Origin: Nemopilema nomurai
Lineage: Eukaryota > Cnidaria > Scyphozoa > Rhizostomeae > Rhizostomatidae
DNA length: 64,000 bases
Direction of reading: 5' to 3'
NCBI GenBank assembly: GCA_003864495.1
Contig: ML133383.1
Location: 2,315,560 to 2,379,559 of the forward strand
The translations under genes were made by a program, and so were the position numbers. This document shows, one piece after another, positions 1-13,398 of the stretch. The number at the start of each line of letters is the position of its first letter. Position 1 is the stretch's first letter. The notes beneath the pieces are model-generated. The model was not told where the DNA came from, did no database searches, and saw only the letters and a program-made list of their open reading frames with translations.

Positions 1-346
1 TAATCTGGATACAACATTCATTCAAAATTCCATTCTATTGGTTACGCTAGTTGTTGACGGGTAAAAGGCAATTTATACCGAATTGATTTATGAATTTTGT
101 CCATTGTTGCCTCGTACAAAAAATAAAAGAGAGGCGAATTTGTAAATTGTCTTACCAATGACCCAATGTCAGTTGAAAACTTGCTAGCTTTATCTGCTTT
201 GCTGAAGTGCACCAGATAGTTCTTTTTTGCCTAACGAGTCACCCTCTCATTAACGACATTTACAATACTGTACCATCAATGTTATGTACCATCTATGTCA
301 AAGTTGGTGAGATTTGTCTGACCCGACAGTGCATTTTTCGTTACAG

Positions 347-3300
347 ATGTTGGGCTATCTCTCATCAAAGATCCAAAGACTTTCTGCAGTCAAATTTGCA
401 ATGACGACACGCTAGACGTACCAACCAGTTTTAGACTCTCTTCAGCTTATGAAGATATTGGATCCAACAATGCAAATCCCAATCCAGGTGATCATTTTCT
501 TTCTACATTCTTCAATCCTCCTAAAAATTCTTCATTATTCAAAAATTCTTCACTTGCTTTAATGCCCTCGCCATCTTTTACATCTCAAATATTTCCACAA
601 CTGTCCCCAAACGATGTCCTTAACAACTTTGACATTCTTCAAAAAATATTTCAATATTTTAGCATCTTTTTGAGTTGCTAGTCATTAATGTTTTTCAAAC
701 GCCTGTGCACTCTCAAAATTATTTGTATCTTCAGCATTTTGTCAACCTCTTAAACAAAACTTATCACTTTCATAATTTCTTAATTCTTTTATCAACATTT
801 CTAGCATCAGTTTCACTACCTGACTTTTCTTCAAAAATCTTCCGGAAATTCTAAAGATACTGATTCACTTGTTTATTATTCTAAGTGACAAGCACCTGCT
901 TTCCATTTTTCAAATGATACATCACTAAAAATTAAACATTTCTGTAGCTCATTCGTTTACTGTATATGTACTTCTGATCATTTAGTCCATAAAATTTCTT
1001 GAAAATTCTTTACGTGATGCCTAGACACTCTCGTAACTTTCGTTTCATTTTTTATTAAAGTAATTGCAATATGATTGTATCACAAAGTTGCGTGAACAAT
1101 AATTCTGTACGCTTTACCTAAAACGAACCATTTACCAAACAGCTTAATTCCATGAGGATTTGTTTTTTTTGTTGAATCAAAAGCAATAATCCAGGAATTA
1201 TATGGGCCGAAGCAATCTGGAATTGTCTTTAAACTGTGTGCCTGTGATACAGTCAGGAATTACAGTGTGCGTTATTGAATAAAGTATCCTGTGATCCTTA
1301 TTAAGAGATGTAGATGAGCTTCAAAGTGCAGATGCTTGCCTAAGTTGTTACAGAGCCAGTAGATGCCAACAGTCAGTGTTTCTGTAGTATTGTCAAGAAA
1401 GGCCTGAACACAGATATATACGTTGATCTATTGTACATGAAGTGCCTGTGTTGGAGATCTATTTTAAGGTAACTGTCTTTCAATTTAATAATTCTTCGTT
1501 ATAGGACTGTCAATGGCATTGAAAAGGACAAAGCAAACATTGAAAACGCAGGTTGGGCTCAAGCGAGAAAAGGATGCCAACACTTTGCTTGATTTCTTTA
1601 AAGACAACGACCAAGATCTCGCTACGCTCATTAGTGAGGGACCAGATGGACACAATGACGGGGGAACGTCAGAAGGAGAGGCTGGTGTAGGTAAGACTGA
1701 AGTTGGTGTGCAGGAGGACATGCAGATGCCAAAGGCCGAGTCAGAACAGAAGTCTGGTGCTGCGCTGCAACATACGACTGAGAAGGAGCTGTCTGAAGCT
1801 GGAGAACAAAGGGGCCTGAGTGATGATGAAATGCTGAATGCTACACTGAGTGATTACGAGGCTTTGCTTATGGCGGGAAAGAAGCAGAAGCAGGTTGCTG
1901 AGAAAAGTAAGAGTATTGAAGGAAATCACGTGGATAAGGGCCTGAAAGGTGATTTAGAAGGGCTGAGTGCCGTGGCAGGGGCTAGGGCACAGGAAGGTGT
2001 CGTGATCGAGCCGTCATCGCGGCTGGCGGGTAACAAGCAAGAGGTGCCGCTGTCGCACGAGAATAAGAATGAGTTGCAAGTTCTAGCTGAAATACGCGAG
2101 CTTATAAAGAGTGCCAGCTCGAATCTCAACAAACCGGCCATTGATTACCTGGCGAAGTACAGAGGATTAGAGCAGCGACATCGAACCGGGCTAGGAGAGA
2201 ACCGAGTCAACGATGTGGCTATCAAGCCGGTCATATACGATGAAGAATACCCGGCACATACACCAAACATAATGCCATGGCCCACTGATACCACTGGCTC
2301 ATCGCTGGCTCATGCAGAAGAGGCATCAGACAGCAAGGGGGAGAGCAAGTCAGTGGCAATGCTAGACAAAGATGACGAGGATGCAGATGAGTCCAACAGA
2401 CCAACCAAGTCTTCAACTGCTCGTCGCCCTTCGCGCTTGAAAATTCATCTAACACCATCTACACGTCACAAGAGCAAGGCCAATTTGCATGGAAAGGCCA
2501 CAGTGAAAAGTTTGGGGCATAATAGTGGTAGTCTGTTGCAAACATTGATGAGAAAAATGGCCAGCATTAAGGAAAGAGTTGATGGAGGAGAGAGTGAGTC
2601 AGGCTCGTATTCTGGTGGGGTTTCTCTCGGAGCAGTTTTCCAAGGAGCTGCACCAGTTAAAAGTAAGTGGTCACTCTCTCTCTCTCTCTTGGTTTCTGCT
2701 TCAAGTCGTCTTTTTATAGATGATTTTTGCCACTGTTTTGCAATAGCTGTTTAGCAACTTTAGCTAGCAGAAGTAGTTTCTACTAAAGCTGGCTCGGGGC
2801 CTTGATAACTGCTCTTCCTACAAGCACATCAAACTGCTATCTTTGATATTTAACATTAGTGACAGAGCGTTTGCTGACATCGCTCGTACCTAAAGCCTGC
2901 TTTTCTTTGCTCTTTGAAGAGGAAACTTTTAAAGTCAGTAAATTGCGCTTAAGGTCCATGAAACTGTAATAAACCGTATGAAGTCTCAAGCCACCATACG
3001 AGTCATAAAAGTGACATCAGCAAGTAATTTTGTATTTTGTTTTCTCAGTTGAAAAAGCAAAACCACACCACAAGGTGAACAGGTTTTCTGAGAAAAGCTA
3101 CGCCGAAATTGGAGACTATCTTTACTCCAGATCAGGTTAGTTTTAAAGATTCAAACGTCTGTTCATTCTGTGAAAATGGGAAATTTCACGATAACTTACT
3201 CCCTTACAAAAGAAATTAAAGCTTTCTGAGTTGCTCAGAAATCATTGCGAGACACTATATAGCTGCAATGCCTTTTGCTAAATGGAGTAGAAAAAAGGCC

Positions 3301-3540
3301 AAACATTGTCAATTTTGATTGCAAATGAATCTTTCCTTCAGAGATAAATGTCCAGCATTGACGATAACACAGTTAATTTCTCAGCTGAATATAATATAAG
3401 ATGTTTCTGTTATAGGTCAACCTAGACCATCTATGAGTGATCCAGAAACAAAGAAGAAGCATACTGCAGCTTCGACTAAGCACGGAATTCCAGGAAGGAA
3501 GCATTCATTTCGAAGAAAAAGTGTATTAAGAAACCGATGA
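347..3540 (+). CDS. 3' part of an unrecognised, probably disordered protein (5' end outside window)
   Basis: Four exons join in phase: 347-487, 1505-2662, 3049-3135 and 3416-3540 (TGA). Acceptors read ttacag, ttatag, ttctcag and ttatag; donors are CAG|GTGATC, AAAA|GTAAGT and CAG|GTTAGT. The exon at 347 starts with two bases of a split codon, so earlier exons should lie upstream of the window. About 503 residues are present. The large exon is rich in Glu, Lys, Ser and Asp, with no membrane segment or recognisable domain. A Pro/Tyr-containing stretch (IKPVIYDEEYPAHTPNIMPW) around the middle may be a short ordered or binding segment. The C terminus is strongly basic (ending RRKSVLRNR) and could be a nuclear-localisation or nucleic-acid-binding tail; that is inference. 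I do not recognise the family. A second reading would start at ATG 1513, but the in-phase upstream exon argues against that. Gene existence is fairly sure; function unknown. Confidence 0.6.
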
Positions 3541-4153
3541 TAAATCAGTGTAACTTATTCATACATTCTGTATAGAATAGAGACAACGGTTTTGGTACTA
3601 TGTACGTAGTAGGATAACCGTGCTTGTAACTGTCTAGGGCCAGATATTCCTGCCCCCTTTAGCGCTCAAAGAGCATCCATCAGCTAGTCCTTGGTCTTTT
3701 TATAATTGTACCTTGGTTTTACAGTTTGTAAACATAAAGGGCTATGACAATGAGAAGAAAGAGCCCAATAGCTTGACACTTTATGAGACGTTTTAGAAGA
3801 TCTGTAGTTGCTCACAAACATTGAACTTCAAACTACACTAACCAGACGCTTGATAATATGAGATGCTATACTAACACTTTAAATTTTAACAATAGCAGCA
3901 TAAAACAGCACTAAGTCTTTTGCCGTTAGATTTGTTTCCTTGTTATACTGTAACATACGTAACTTGGTAGTCAAGCGCAATTTATTTTGAGTACCAAAGA
4001 GGCCCCTAAAGTCCGGGTTAAATAATTATTGAATTATTATTACTTTATCCTAAAACCATTCTAGTATTGCTCATTTACCCTTTACGCCCTTCCAGAAGCA
4101 TTTTCTAAGAGGTCTCGTTAAATCTACACCTGCATGAAATTTGTTAAATGTTC

Positions 4154-4210
4154 TTGACTGGTGCCCTGACCCTTGACTGGTGCCCTGACCCTTGACTGGT
4201 GCCCTGACCC
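4154..4210. repeat. 19-bp tandem repeat, three perfect copies
   Basis: The unit ttgactggtgccctgaccc occurs three times head to tail without a mismatch. Perfect identity suggests recent slippage. It lies about 600 bp downstream of the stop codon of the left-edge gene. Confidence 0.9.
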
Positions 4211-6406
4211 ATAGACTTTAAAGCTAACGAATCTCATTTCAATCTACCAAAATGAGTTGAAATAGTTCTATTGACAAGGAGCCTAGTGACGTCACGATTG
4301 TTTTAAGTCGACAAAATAATCGTCAAGATAATCGTTTATCTTTAGAAGTTAAGCAGCTACACGTCAGTATTTGATTTAATGTAAGATAGCTCTACACATT
4401 TGTTTAATACATTTTGTACATTTTCCATGTCAATATAACAAAATTAAAGACTGCCACAATTTTTTGCTGTGTTATTTAAATCATCGAAAATATTTTTCTG
4501 GGAAGAAGATCTGGATATGGATGTCTTCCAACCAAGTATTTCAAGTATTTCCTCTTATGTATTACCAACAACTGAGCCTTTTCAGAAAACAGCTCTATAT
4601 TGAACACCACAGAGAATTATTTGTTATGCTCAATGTTCAGAATCACCCTCGTTTCACACCAAAAGATTCTTCTTTTTATATATCATGAGGCACTTTCATA
4701 ACTTTCATAACATGAGTCATGATTTAAAACTACGCAAAATAGTAATAAGCCCAACTCTCTAGGCAAAAATGATTTTGATCATAGAACAACAAATAAAAGC
4801 TCATATTGAATTTTCACAAAGTGGAAAAAGATGGTCAAAGACCCTACTTTTAATAAAATACATCAATTTCTTATATCTAGCAGCCGGTCGAGTGAATTTA
4901 TTTACATCTATTAGCCTCAACCTAACTCTAAGTTGGCACCTTTATTAATAATAATTGATATATCAAATCTTATTACCACTGCCCTCAATTGGCTTCCTAA
5001 CTCTTTAAAAAAAATGCTCACAGATTGATTTAACAATCTCGCTATTAGCCCCTACCTATGCCTTTCGTCGTCTCAATACTTCGCACTCTATCATATATGC
5101 CAACCCATTGAAATATCTTGATTTTTAGATTCCTACCACTTATTCTTAAGGCATATATCGAATTATATACACAAGTATGTCTGCATTACCTTTAAGGGGT
5201 CAAAAGACACATTCAATTTCGATCAAATTACAAATAATGGACAAAAGATTGCAAAAAAAGAAATTGTTAAGCTTTATTAATACAAAGAAGGTAAGAGGAC
5301 CAAAACAAGGAAGGAAGACAAAGGATCATATGTTAAAGAGGCGCTAAATTCCTAGAATATGTTGTTCCAAATAATATTTCTTGAACAGCAGTTTTTGATA
5401 AAGGAAACATACAACATAACTACGTCGCAAAGATGATATAATTACCCAGGCTAAAACAATATTTTTGGGTTAGTCGCAAATAAAAGTGCAACTAGAGTTT
5501 ATTTCCGTGATTTGTTTATGCTACCGTGACTTCTCACCAATTCTTATGACATCCTTGCAAAGAATAAATGCTGGTTTTTTGCAAAAATCAGCAGTGTTTT
5601 TTATTGTGACGAGCCATCATTTCAAAAACTCCCACAAGACTTTGCTCGTGGGCCTTTGTGCAAAAGCAGCATCCATCAAATCCCAGTGGAACCGTGAGGT
5701 ATAAGAACCTTCCCAAGTCACATGCTCGACCTTTGCCTGTTGACCTTCGACAGCAAGCTGACCTCTGTGGCACGCTTGATAATAAAGTTTTAGGCCAACC
5801 AGGTTCGTAAATAAGCATTAATTTTCCGTTCTCAACAGCCATATACCGTTTACCCCAACTATCCCCAGCCTGTTTCCATTTGTCCTTGCATGCAGTCCTA
5901 CGAGAATGTAATTATTCCTTTAGAATTTAGAATTCATTTAGCAAGCCTTATGCTAGCATGTGTGACTGAAATGGCGCCAAAAATTTAGAGGTATTAGGTG
6001 CGTCTCAGCCTTTGCTTGTTCTTTCCCTACTTTCTTAATATATCATTGTATATGCTACGCTGCAAATGCATGTCGAAAACATTTCTTCAATCTGATAAAT
6101 AGTCTCTATGCTTGAAATCCAATCGAATTAAATGCAAAGATTGTTTTATTTAGGTGAGCCAAAATGAGCTGTCAATACTAGAGGATATGAGGTGAGTCTC
6201 ACTTCGTCTTTACTTGCTATCCTTTATCTTTTTCTTGTATCCGATGTACTTTTGTTCATTAATTTGTATTCAGGCAATAAAAATTGTACGCGATGGTCAA
6301 AATTATGAGCATATAAATCATTTATGGACATAAATGCATAGCTTTCTCCAAATTCTGGTTCGTGATTTCGTGCTAAAATATTATGAAGGGTAAAACAATA
6401 TTACAT

Positions 6407-6923
6407 TACTCTTATGTGCTTAATTGTAGGGGGGTCGAATAAAGAGGGGGGTGGACATTTCCCTAGATTTTCATAAAGCGGAGGGGTCATAATAAAATGA
6501 ACTACAGGGAAAATCGTAAATAAGCATCTGAAATGGGAGGGTGAAAATTAAATTGAGGGGGGGGGGTGAGATATTGCAAGTGCATTTTTGGTCAAAGTCG
6601 AAAACATGTTAGCTGGTGAACGGCAGAGGCATAGAGCTCAAGAACAAGAAGCAAAACAATAGAGTTAAAAGGCAATGAGTAAACGCTTTTGAAACTTTAG
6701 GGTCTGATTTATTTTTTCTTTAAAAGAGTTTTGGACGGAGCCAAGCCATTTTTTTCTGAAAAGTTTAAAATGTCTAATATGGGGGGTTGATAATAAAATG
6801 AGAGGGTTGATCCTCCTTTGAAATTTCCATAAAATTGGTGGGTTATTATAAAATGCTGTGAAGGGTAAAAAAATTTTGAAAAATGCAATATGACCCTCCC
6901 CTACAATTAAGCACACAAGAGTA
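6407..6923. mobile_element. MITE-like element with 26-bp terminal inverted repeats
   Basis: The left end TACTCTTATGTGCTTAATTG (continuing TAGGGG) at 6407-6432 is matched on the opposite strand at 6898-6923 with one mismatch (A/G at the eighth base). The interior is G-rich on the plus strand and contains repeated 'gggttgataataaaatga'-like segments. The 122-codon minus-strand ORF over 6665-7033 overlaps the right half and end of the element and looks incidental. No transposase is present, so the element would be non-autonomous. I could not identify a clear target-site duplication. Confidence 0.7.
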
Positions 6924-9500
6924 GCTGAGTAGAATTTTTCTATATGAACTTTTCGGTGCTGATGCTCGACGCATTTAAGAGAAACAATACCCAGGAACAC
7001 CTTAATTACTACGTTATTGGACTGTAGCTGCACTATGCAGGAGCAGGAATATCATTTATTTAATTATCACCTGTTACGGACAATTATTCCTATTTATAAC
7101 AGAACGTTACAAATTACATAGAATAATTAGTGATATTGAAAGTATCCTTATAGTAGATATGTCTGCTGTTATGTCCATTAATTTGAAGCTTATTGTCTAT
7201 CCTTTCATAACAATAGGCTTTGATTAATCATTATTTCATTATGAGAATCATGTTCCCTTTTCAAATAAAAAAAATCCCAATAATTTTTCATCTTCAAATA
7301 GCCAAAATCTTGGACCTGAAGTTACTTAAATTATTTTTATGTTGGGTCTAGGTGGTGATCAATGATTGTTGACTATGTGCCTTAATTTTATTAAAACAGT
7401 TATTGTCGACATAAGCTCATGCCAGAGAGTTAGGGTTTTCTGATGACATTTGGAATGTAATGAATATTTCAAATCTTCTTTGCAGAAAATTGCGAGAGTG
7501 TACTTTGTGGATGCAATCAATCTAAGAAAGAGTAGCCTAAATGTAAGTAGTAAGCCTCATTCATGCCATTTTGCCTCATTCGATTTTAATTTCTTCTGAG
7601 CTCAAATGTAGAAGCCTTTTTCACCATTTTTCACTTACTGCTGAGCTTTATGACTTATAGGTATATTCGTTCAGTTTCCCGCTCTACCAACTAAGATACA
7701 TAAAAAAATACACATTAACCAATAAACAAAAATTCTTGAGGATCAGCACGCTTATATAATGTATAAAAATTTGTAATGTTGGCAGGAGAACAAAAAAAGA
7801 ATTATTTCAAGCCTAAAAATATATTTTGGCAGTTTTTAGTTGATAGATAATAACAGTATAAAAACGGCACTATGAAATAAAATTCAAAATGGAATCCAAT
7901 TGCCATCAAAATAGAATAGTTGCATGAAATTTAAACATTGAATTGATACTAAAATTCCACACATCTGATCTATTTTGATTCTCAGAAGTCCAGTTTGCAA
8001 ATTTCTCACAAAATTCAAGTTTTTTACCCAAAAATTATAATCACCCGATTGAAACGCAAATCTCTTAAAGTTGAAAACCAAAGTTGGAACAACCATTGCA
8101 AAATTTTGATAGAACAAAAATGGTCCAAAAATGCAAGTAACGGTAAAAAGGTATCATCATTAACTTTCATTATGTTGCATTGATGATAAAACAAACTTTT
8201 TCAAAGAAAAATAAACGAGTTCATCGCATTTGATACTGCTGGATTTGTTTTTTGGTGATGGTGGATGTGGTTTAGGGAACTGTTGGCTTTGAGGTGGTGG
8301 ATGCTTTTTAGTGGATTTTTGGGCGTTTGATGGTTGTTGGTGAGTTCGGGTTTGGGCGGAGAACACTTCCAGCAGTCTATATGCAAAAACTTGTTCTACA
8401 AAAAATTGCAACAATGCTTCTTTCCCGGAATAATCCTCAACCGTTTAAAAATGAAACCTTATTTAACATAAAAGCCCTTCAATCAGTTTCTTCAGCACCA
8501 AAATATTAATTAATAGTTTATGCAACAAAAGCATCTACACTAGTACATAAAGATGGGCAAAATTATTCTTCACTGTGTCAGCTTAGCATAAACTGAAATA
8601 AACTGAGAAACTGAATTTTTCTTTCTGAATATCCTGGCTAGTTCGACTGATTGACTTTTTAAAAGGAAAGTTTACTGTTTTAGTTTCTTTGTTATGATCA
8701 AGAATCAACTAGGATCTTTCGCAAATTTTCAATGACAAAACCTTTTGACTAATGACATGGTACACTCAAGAGATTGGGATAGAAGTTTAGATTTCGGTAG
8801 ACTTTTCTCAAAGTAAACTGGGTTTCAATCGATACCTCTTATACAGAGGCCTAAAAAATATTCAGGACTAATGCTTTTCTTTTACAATGGCTTTCAATTT
8901 CTAACAGTTTTTGTCTATAACTGAACAGTCTAAACAATGGCTTTACTCCTTAACTTTATAGAGCTGGGACAAAAACACAGAGCAAAGCCTTTATGGATTT
9001 TATATCTTGATTTTCGCTAGTTAAAGAATTGGTTCATCAACTTTCCTTGGCTTCATATTTGTGTGTTACACTTATTGTAATTACAATTTCAATTTTTTTC
9101 TAGGTCTGGTTTGCAGCTTATTAAGACATTGTTCAGTAAACTTTCGTTGAAACTTTGCTTTCATATAATAACGCTTCTCTTCACTTTTAGGGTGCCCGCA
9201 ACTTTTATTGCAGCTTCAGGTTTTCCTAATGGTGGCTTTTTTATCTTTAAAGTTAATTGTTTAGATTTTCTTCCAGGTTGTTGTTAAGTAAAGCTACTTT
9301 CAACAATAACTGCATTTTACGTTTCAGATGATCTTTTTTTCTTATTAGTATCCTTTTCGATATTACATCTCTAGATGTCTGTCTTTTTTCCTACGAATTG
9401 TTTATGCCTTTGAATTCATTTTACATATAATGTTAGATAACATCGCATTTTCTCTTCATTTGACTATGTCCTTTAACGCAGTTTCATCTCCTCTGTTTAG

Positions 9501-10730
9501 CCTATATATATACATCCTCTACCTCTGGTAAGTGTTTCCTTAAACAATTTTCAAAGAGTGATTATATTATCAATTTAATAATAATTATCAATTAATTTCA
9601 TTTGTTCGCACACTTCTCAGAGTCTCAGGTACCCACCTTTTTCACATTGGCAAGGTAAGAATTATTTTTAACTTAGCCCAAGTCTGTAGTGTGCATCGCC
9701 AAGGCAATGAAGTTTGTTTTGTCTTTTTCCCTATATGTCTTATCTAATCTATTTGATAAGAACATCATAGTAGCTGATAATAATTTCTTCACTCCAAAGA
9801 GCTTCTGCAGAAGCTCCAGGACATCTGTTCGCGTGTTAGGAAAAGAATCGTGGTTTTGTCTGGCTTTTTCAGATGCCTTAGAATTCTAACAGGAAAGCCA
9901 GTTCCCGCAGACCTGCGTATGAATGTGTAAGTACTTCTGCACAGTTATTAGTATGTGGTATTGTGTCTGTATAGATTATGTATCTGAAAATAACTGTAGA
10001 TTATTGGAGTTTTGTGCTTCACAAAATCTCATCATACCACAGTTTCTTCCTTTCTAGGTATGAATATATTTTAAACTTCACTAGTTGCTTTCTAAATGAA
10101 ATTTTCTGCTTTACCTACATGCCGAGCTAGGTACTTTGATAATCAAGTCAATGAAGTCCAGCATTTTAATAAGTTTCTTTACAAAAAGTCTTTTTGTAAT
10201 ACTTCTAGTTGCTATGCAAATTTTTGAGCCTAACTTTTGTTGCTCTGTATTGCTCCATATTCCGTATTTTGAACTGTATTAATTGCTCTCTACCAGCAAA
10301 ATTTTGAATCTATACCGTTTAAGATAGTTCTTGTCCATGTAACGCTTAAACTTGAGAAAGAAAGTCAATGCTTGCTTTGAGAAGTGGAAAAAGACCTATA
10401 ATTGAAGCTATTTGATCTAATTTTGCAATGCATGCAAAGATGGTAAGACCTTTGCTTGCAAACAAACGTATCTTGCCAATTCAGTAATCTCGTATTCTAT
10501 GTATTCAAATACAAACATCCACTAAAGTTGATTGTAAAGTCTGTTTGTACTTTATAATTACAAAAATTAACCTTTCTTTCTATTTTATGGGCTAATATAA
10601 TTAGAATATTACCGAAACCAATTATTAATTTACATCTTCAAAAGGTGATAAATGTATCGATTTTTCTCCAGAGTCCACCTTGATATGGTTGGAAGCTATA
10701 TAAGACGCTTTCATATGGGACATTTCTACG
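9501..10730 (+). CDS. Possible chain of in-phase microexons of an unknown gene
   Basis: Four very short open segments have good splice signals on both sides and keep one reading frame: 9501-9527 (27 nt), 9621-9654 (34 nt), 9893-9926 (34 nt) and 10672-10730 (59 nt). Donors are CTG|GTAAGT, CAAG|GTAAGA, ATGT|GTAAGT and TACG|GTAAGT; acceptors read ctgtttag, cttctcag, tctaacag and tttctccag. A fifth in-frame segment with similar signals is 7486-7542 (donor AAT|GTAAGT). Joined, they give about 51 residues including YPPFSHWQGKPVPADLRMNV, which I do not recognise. No start exon was found; a possible end is a TGA at 10896-10898 behind a weak acceptor. Chance agreement of phases is possible, so this is a hypothesis only. 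Confidence 0.25.
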
Positions 10731-11463
10731 GTAAGTCCTTTTTTATCATAAATATAGTGTTCCTTTTCAATTATATTCATATTTATAATTATCAATGACC
10801 TGTTATGGATAATGGTTCTGTTATTATTATTATCAAAATATCCAACACAAACAATTTGACATGTAGACTTCTCAATTACTTCGACGGATGTCCCATGAAA
10901 ATTTTGACACCCTTGTGCTACATTTGACTGAAGTTAACCAGTGGTCAAAGGATAAGCAAATGAGCAAATAAAGAATTTGCATGGACGTTAAAAATTTGAC
11001 GTAATTAGTCAATCCTAGATTCAAATGGCCTAAAATCATTCTAATTTGGATGTATTGAAGTGAAAGCATTGAAAAATAATCAAACTCATAATGCTTTGCA
11101 TATGTCTGCTAATGTGAAAACGGGCCTAAACGCTTTGCAAATGCTATGTTTTTCTTATCACTTCTAATCGATAGTGATATGAAGAGTAATGACAATGTAT
11201 TTCACAACACGTTAGAACTTTAGGCGAAACATTTTGCTTGACAAAGTTGATAAAAATTACAAGTTTGAACTTTGGTTTCGAAAGGAACAAAAGTTAGTTA
11301 TAACTAAAGTTAGTAAGAACAGGCAATTTTGAAGTGCAGGAAAACTGAATTAATCTATGCCACATTATTTAAAACTTTACATCAAAACATAAGACATGCT
11401 TGCAGGTTATTCGATCTTTACATTCAACTGTCGTTGATTGAATGGTTTGGACGATTTGTGGTT

Positions 11464-11589
11464 GGTTTGATGGCGGAGATTGTTGGTTTGATGGCGGAGA
11501 TTGTTGGTTTGATGGTGGAGATTGTTGGTTTGATGGTGGAGATTGTTGGTTTGATGATGGAAATTGTTGGTTTGATGGTGGAGATTGTT
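11464..11589. repeat. 21-bp minisatellite, six copies
   Basis: Six head-to-tail copies of ggtttgatggYggagattgtt, with C/T variation at one position and a more diverged fifth copy. Because 21 is divisible by three, both strands stay open and give repetitive short ORFs, which I treat as artefacts of the repeat. Confidence 0.9.
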
Positions 11590-13398
11590 GTTTGAGAATG
11601 GTTTTGGGTGGTTTTTGATTTGTTTGCTTTGGTTTGCAATGCGACTTTGAACGTACTGATTGTTTGAATGCAAGCATATTTCTTTTAAAACATTAAGTGC
11701 ATTTTGTGTCAAAAAATATTTATCAAGCTCAAAATCAGTAGCAGCAAGTCACTGTCTCATTTTCAAGTTGTCTTTTAAACATGCTACTTTGTGAAAAAAC
11801 ATTATAAATTCTTGTACAATATTAATCAATGTTTCATAGAGATAAACCTTAGGTACTATTGAATCATTTCTTGATTTGAAAAATTGAGCTTTTCACAATT
11901 TTAAAGGTTTTAGCATAGCATTAAACATCTTAGAGTGGAAATCTTTAAGTTGGATAAGCAAAAAGAAATACTTTGAAGAACCATTTTGGACTGTATACAT
12001 AGCTTATTACGTAGCAATAATCTTTTTCAACCACTTAGGCCCTTGTTCGCATCTTTTCAAATCCCATGGGAAATACTGACAATAGCCTGGAGCAATGTTG
12101 CTCGTTGCCATGGAGACATTCAAAAACAGTTGTGTAGCACTTTCCATTTGAGGCATCGCTGAAAGTTTACTGAACTGGCAAAAATGTGTTTACTTCATCT
12201 TAAATCAAGAGGCATTCACTCATAGCGAAAGTTTTCATGGCCTTAATTAAAAACACAGCTTGTTAACCACTTGGCAGAGAGGACAACACACAGGAGATTT
12301 GCCAGCTAGACCAAACAAGCAAACTAGAAGATAAAATTCTAGGCTGATTTATCATTACCAACTTCGTTAAAAGACGGCTTGGCAAAGTTAGGGTAGAACT
12401 TGACAGTTTCGGAGACAAAGGAGTCTCTTGGGTAACAGACAAAGAGGGTTGCACGCAGACTCGTGGTTTTCTTCATTATCATTGAAATGAAGCACAGAGA
12501 GCATTTTAATGGGATGCTTGACTGATTACACTGCTCAATGGGTTCTATAGATCGAATGATTAAGTTTTATAATTACATATTTAGAAGCTCTTGAATATTT
12601 AGTTTTCAATCGACAAACTCATTAACAGTATGGAAAAAGTTTAAGTCAAATTTGCTGCCGTCTGAATCATCTTTTCAGATTGAACAAGAAAGAAAGATGA
12701 TATGCTGAACAGGAAATTACGACGACGAACGAACACTCTATTGAGCAATCGAAGTTGCAAATTTTTAGTAGATTAGACTTTGATGGTAGACTGGTTTCTT
12801 TTTGCTTGTATGCTTGCAAAACAAGTGCCTGATTCCAAGAAATTATTATGATAAATCAGCAATAGAAATGTTTCGATTGAAGGTAGGACTCCAGGGTGGA
12901 ATTTAGGATAAATCCTTGATGAAATAAGTGAACTCCTTGACGAATAGTTATATTTTAGGCCAATCCCAATAGGTGACTACATACCCACCCTCTGTGCCCC
13001 ACATGATCCTATATGATTTTAACTGCTCTTAAGAACTCTTAGCCTACCCTCAGATCAAGATCCCCTTAAGACCCCATAAAGAACACCCACCCATAGAGCA
13101 GAACTGGGGCACTACAGTCCATCAATGAAAGAATTATCCTAGCCCTTGTGTATAGTTTTAGTCGCTACACATCCATCCCCTTCCCTCTCACACTAGTTTA
13201 GTCCTACTTCAAATAACGATATTCATGGTCTTTGAACTATACATTCTTTGTTATATTTCTGGTTGATCATCGTTTGTAGACGTTGAGAGTTTGATTAACC
13301 TCTGCCAGTAAGTGTAGTTTAGTTTTTCTAAATTAGTTTGTTATGGCTTTTGTAGAATTTTTGATAATTATTCTTGTAAGTAGTTAGTTAATTGCTTA

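Noticed and set aside
306..347. Possible 40-nt intron joining an exon before 306 to the exon at 347
   Set aside because: The phase would fit (GTTG|GTGAGA), but the intron would be shorter than any other in the window.
6665..7033. 122-codon minus-strand ORF
   Set aside because: Its coding stretch lies largely within the right half of an inverted-repeat element and includes its terminal repeat; no family resemblance.
9707..9889. ORF starting MKFVLSFSLYVLS, signal-like
   Set aside because: No domain or conserved Cys pattern afterwards, and it overlaps the intron side of the microexon chain; no support.
11369..11712. Several overlapping minus-strand ORFs of 71-102 codons with HHQTNN- or SNQQSPP-type repeats
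   Set aside because: They are products of a 21-bp minisatellite whose length is divisible by three, so all frames stay open.
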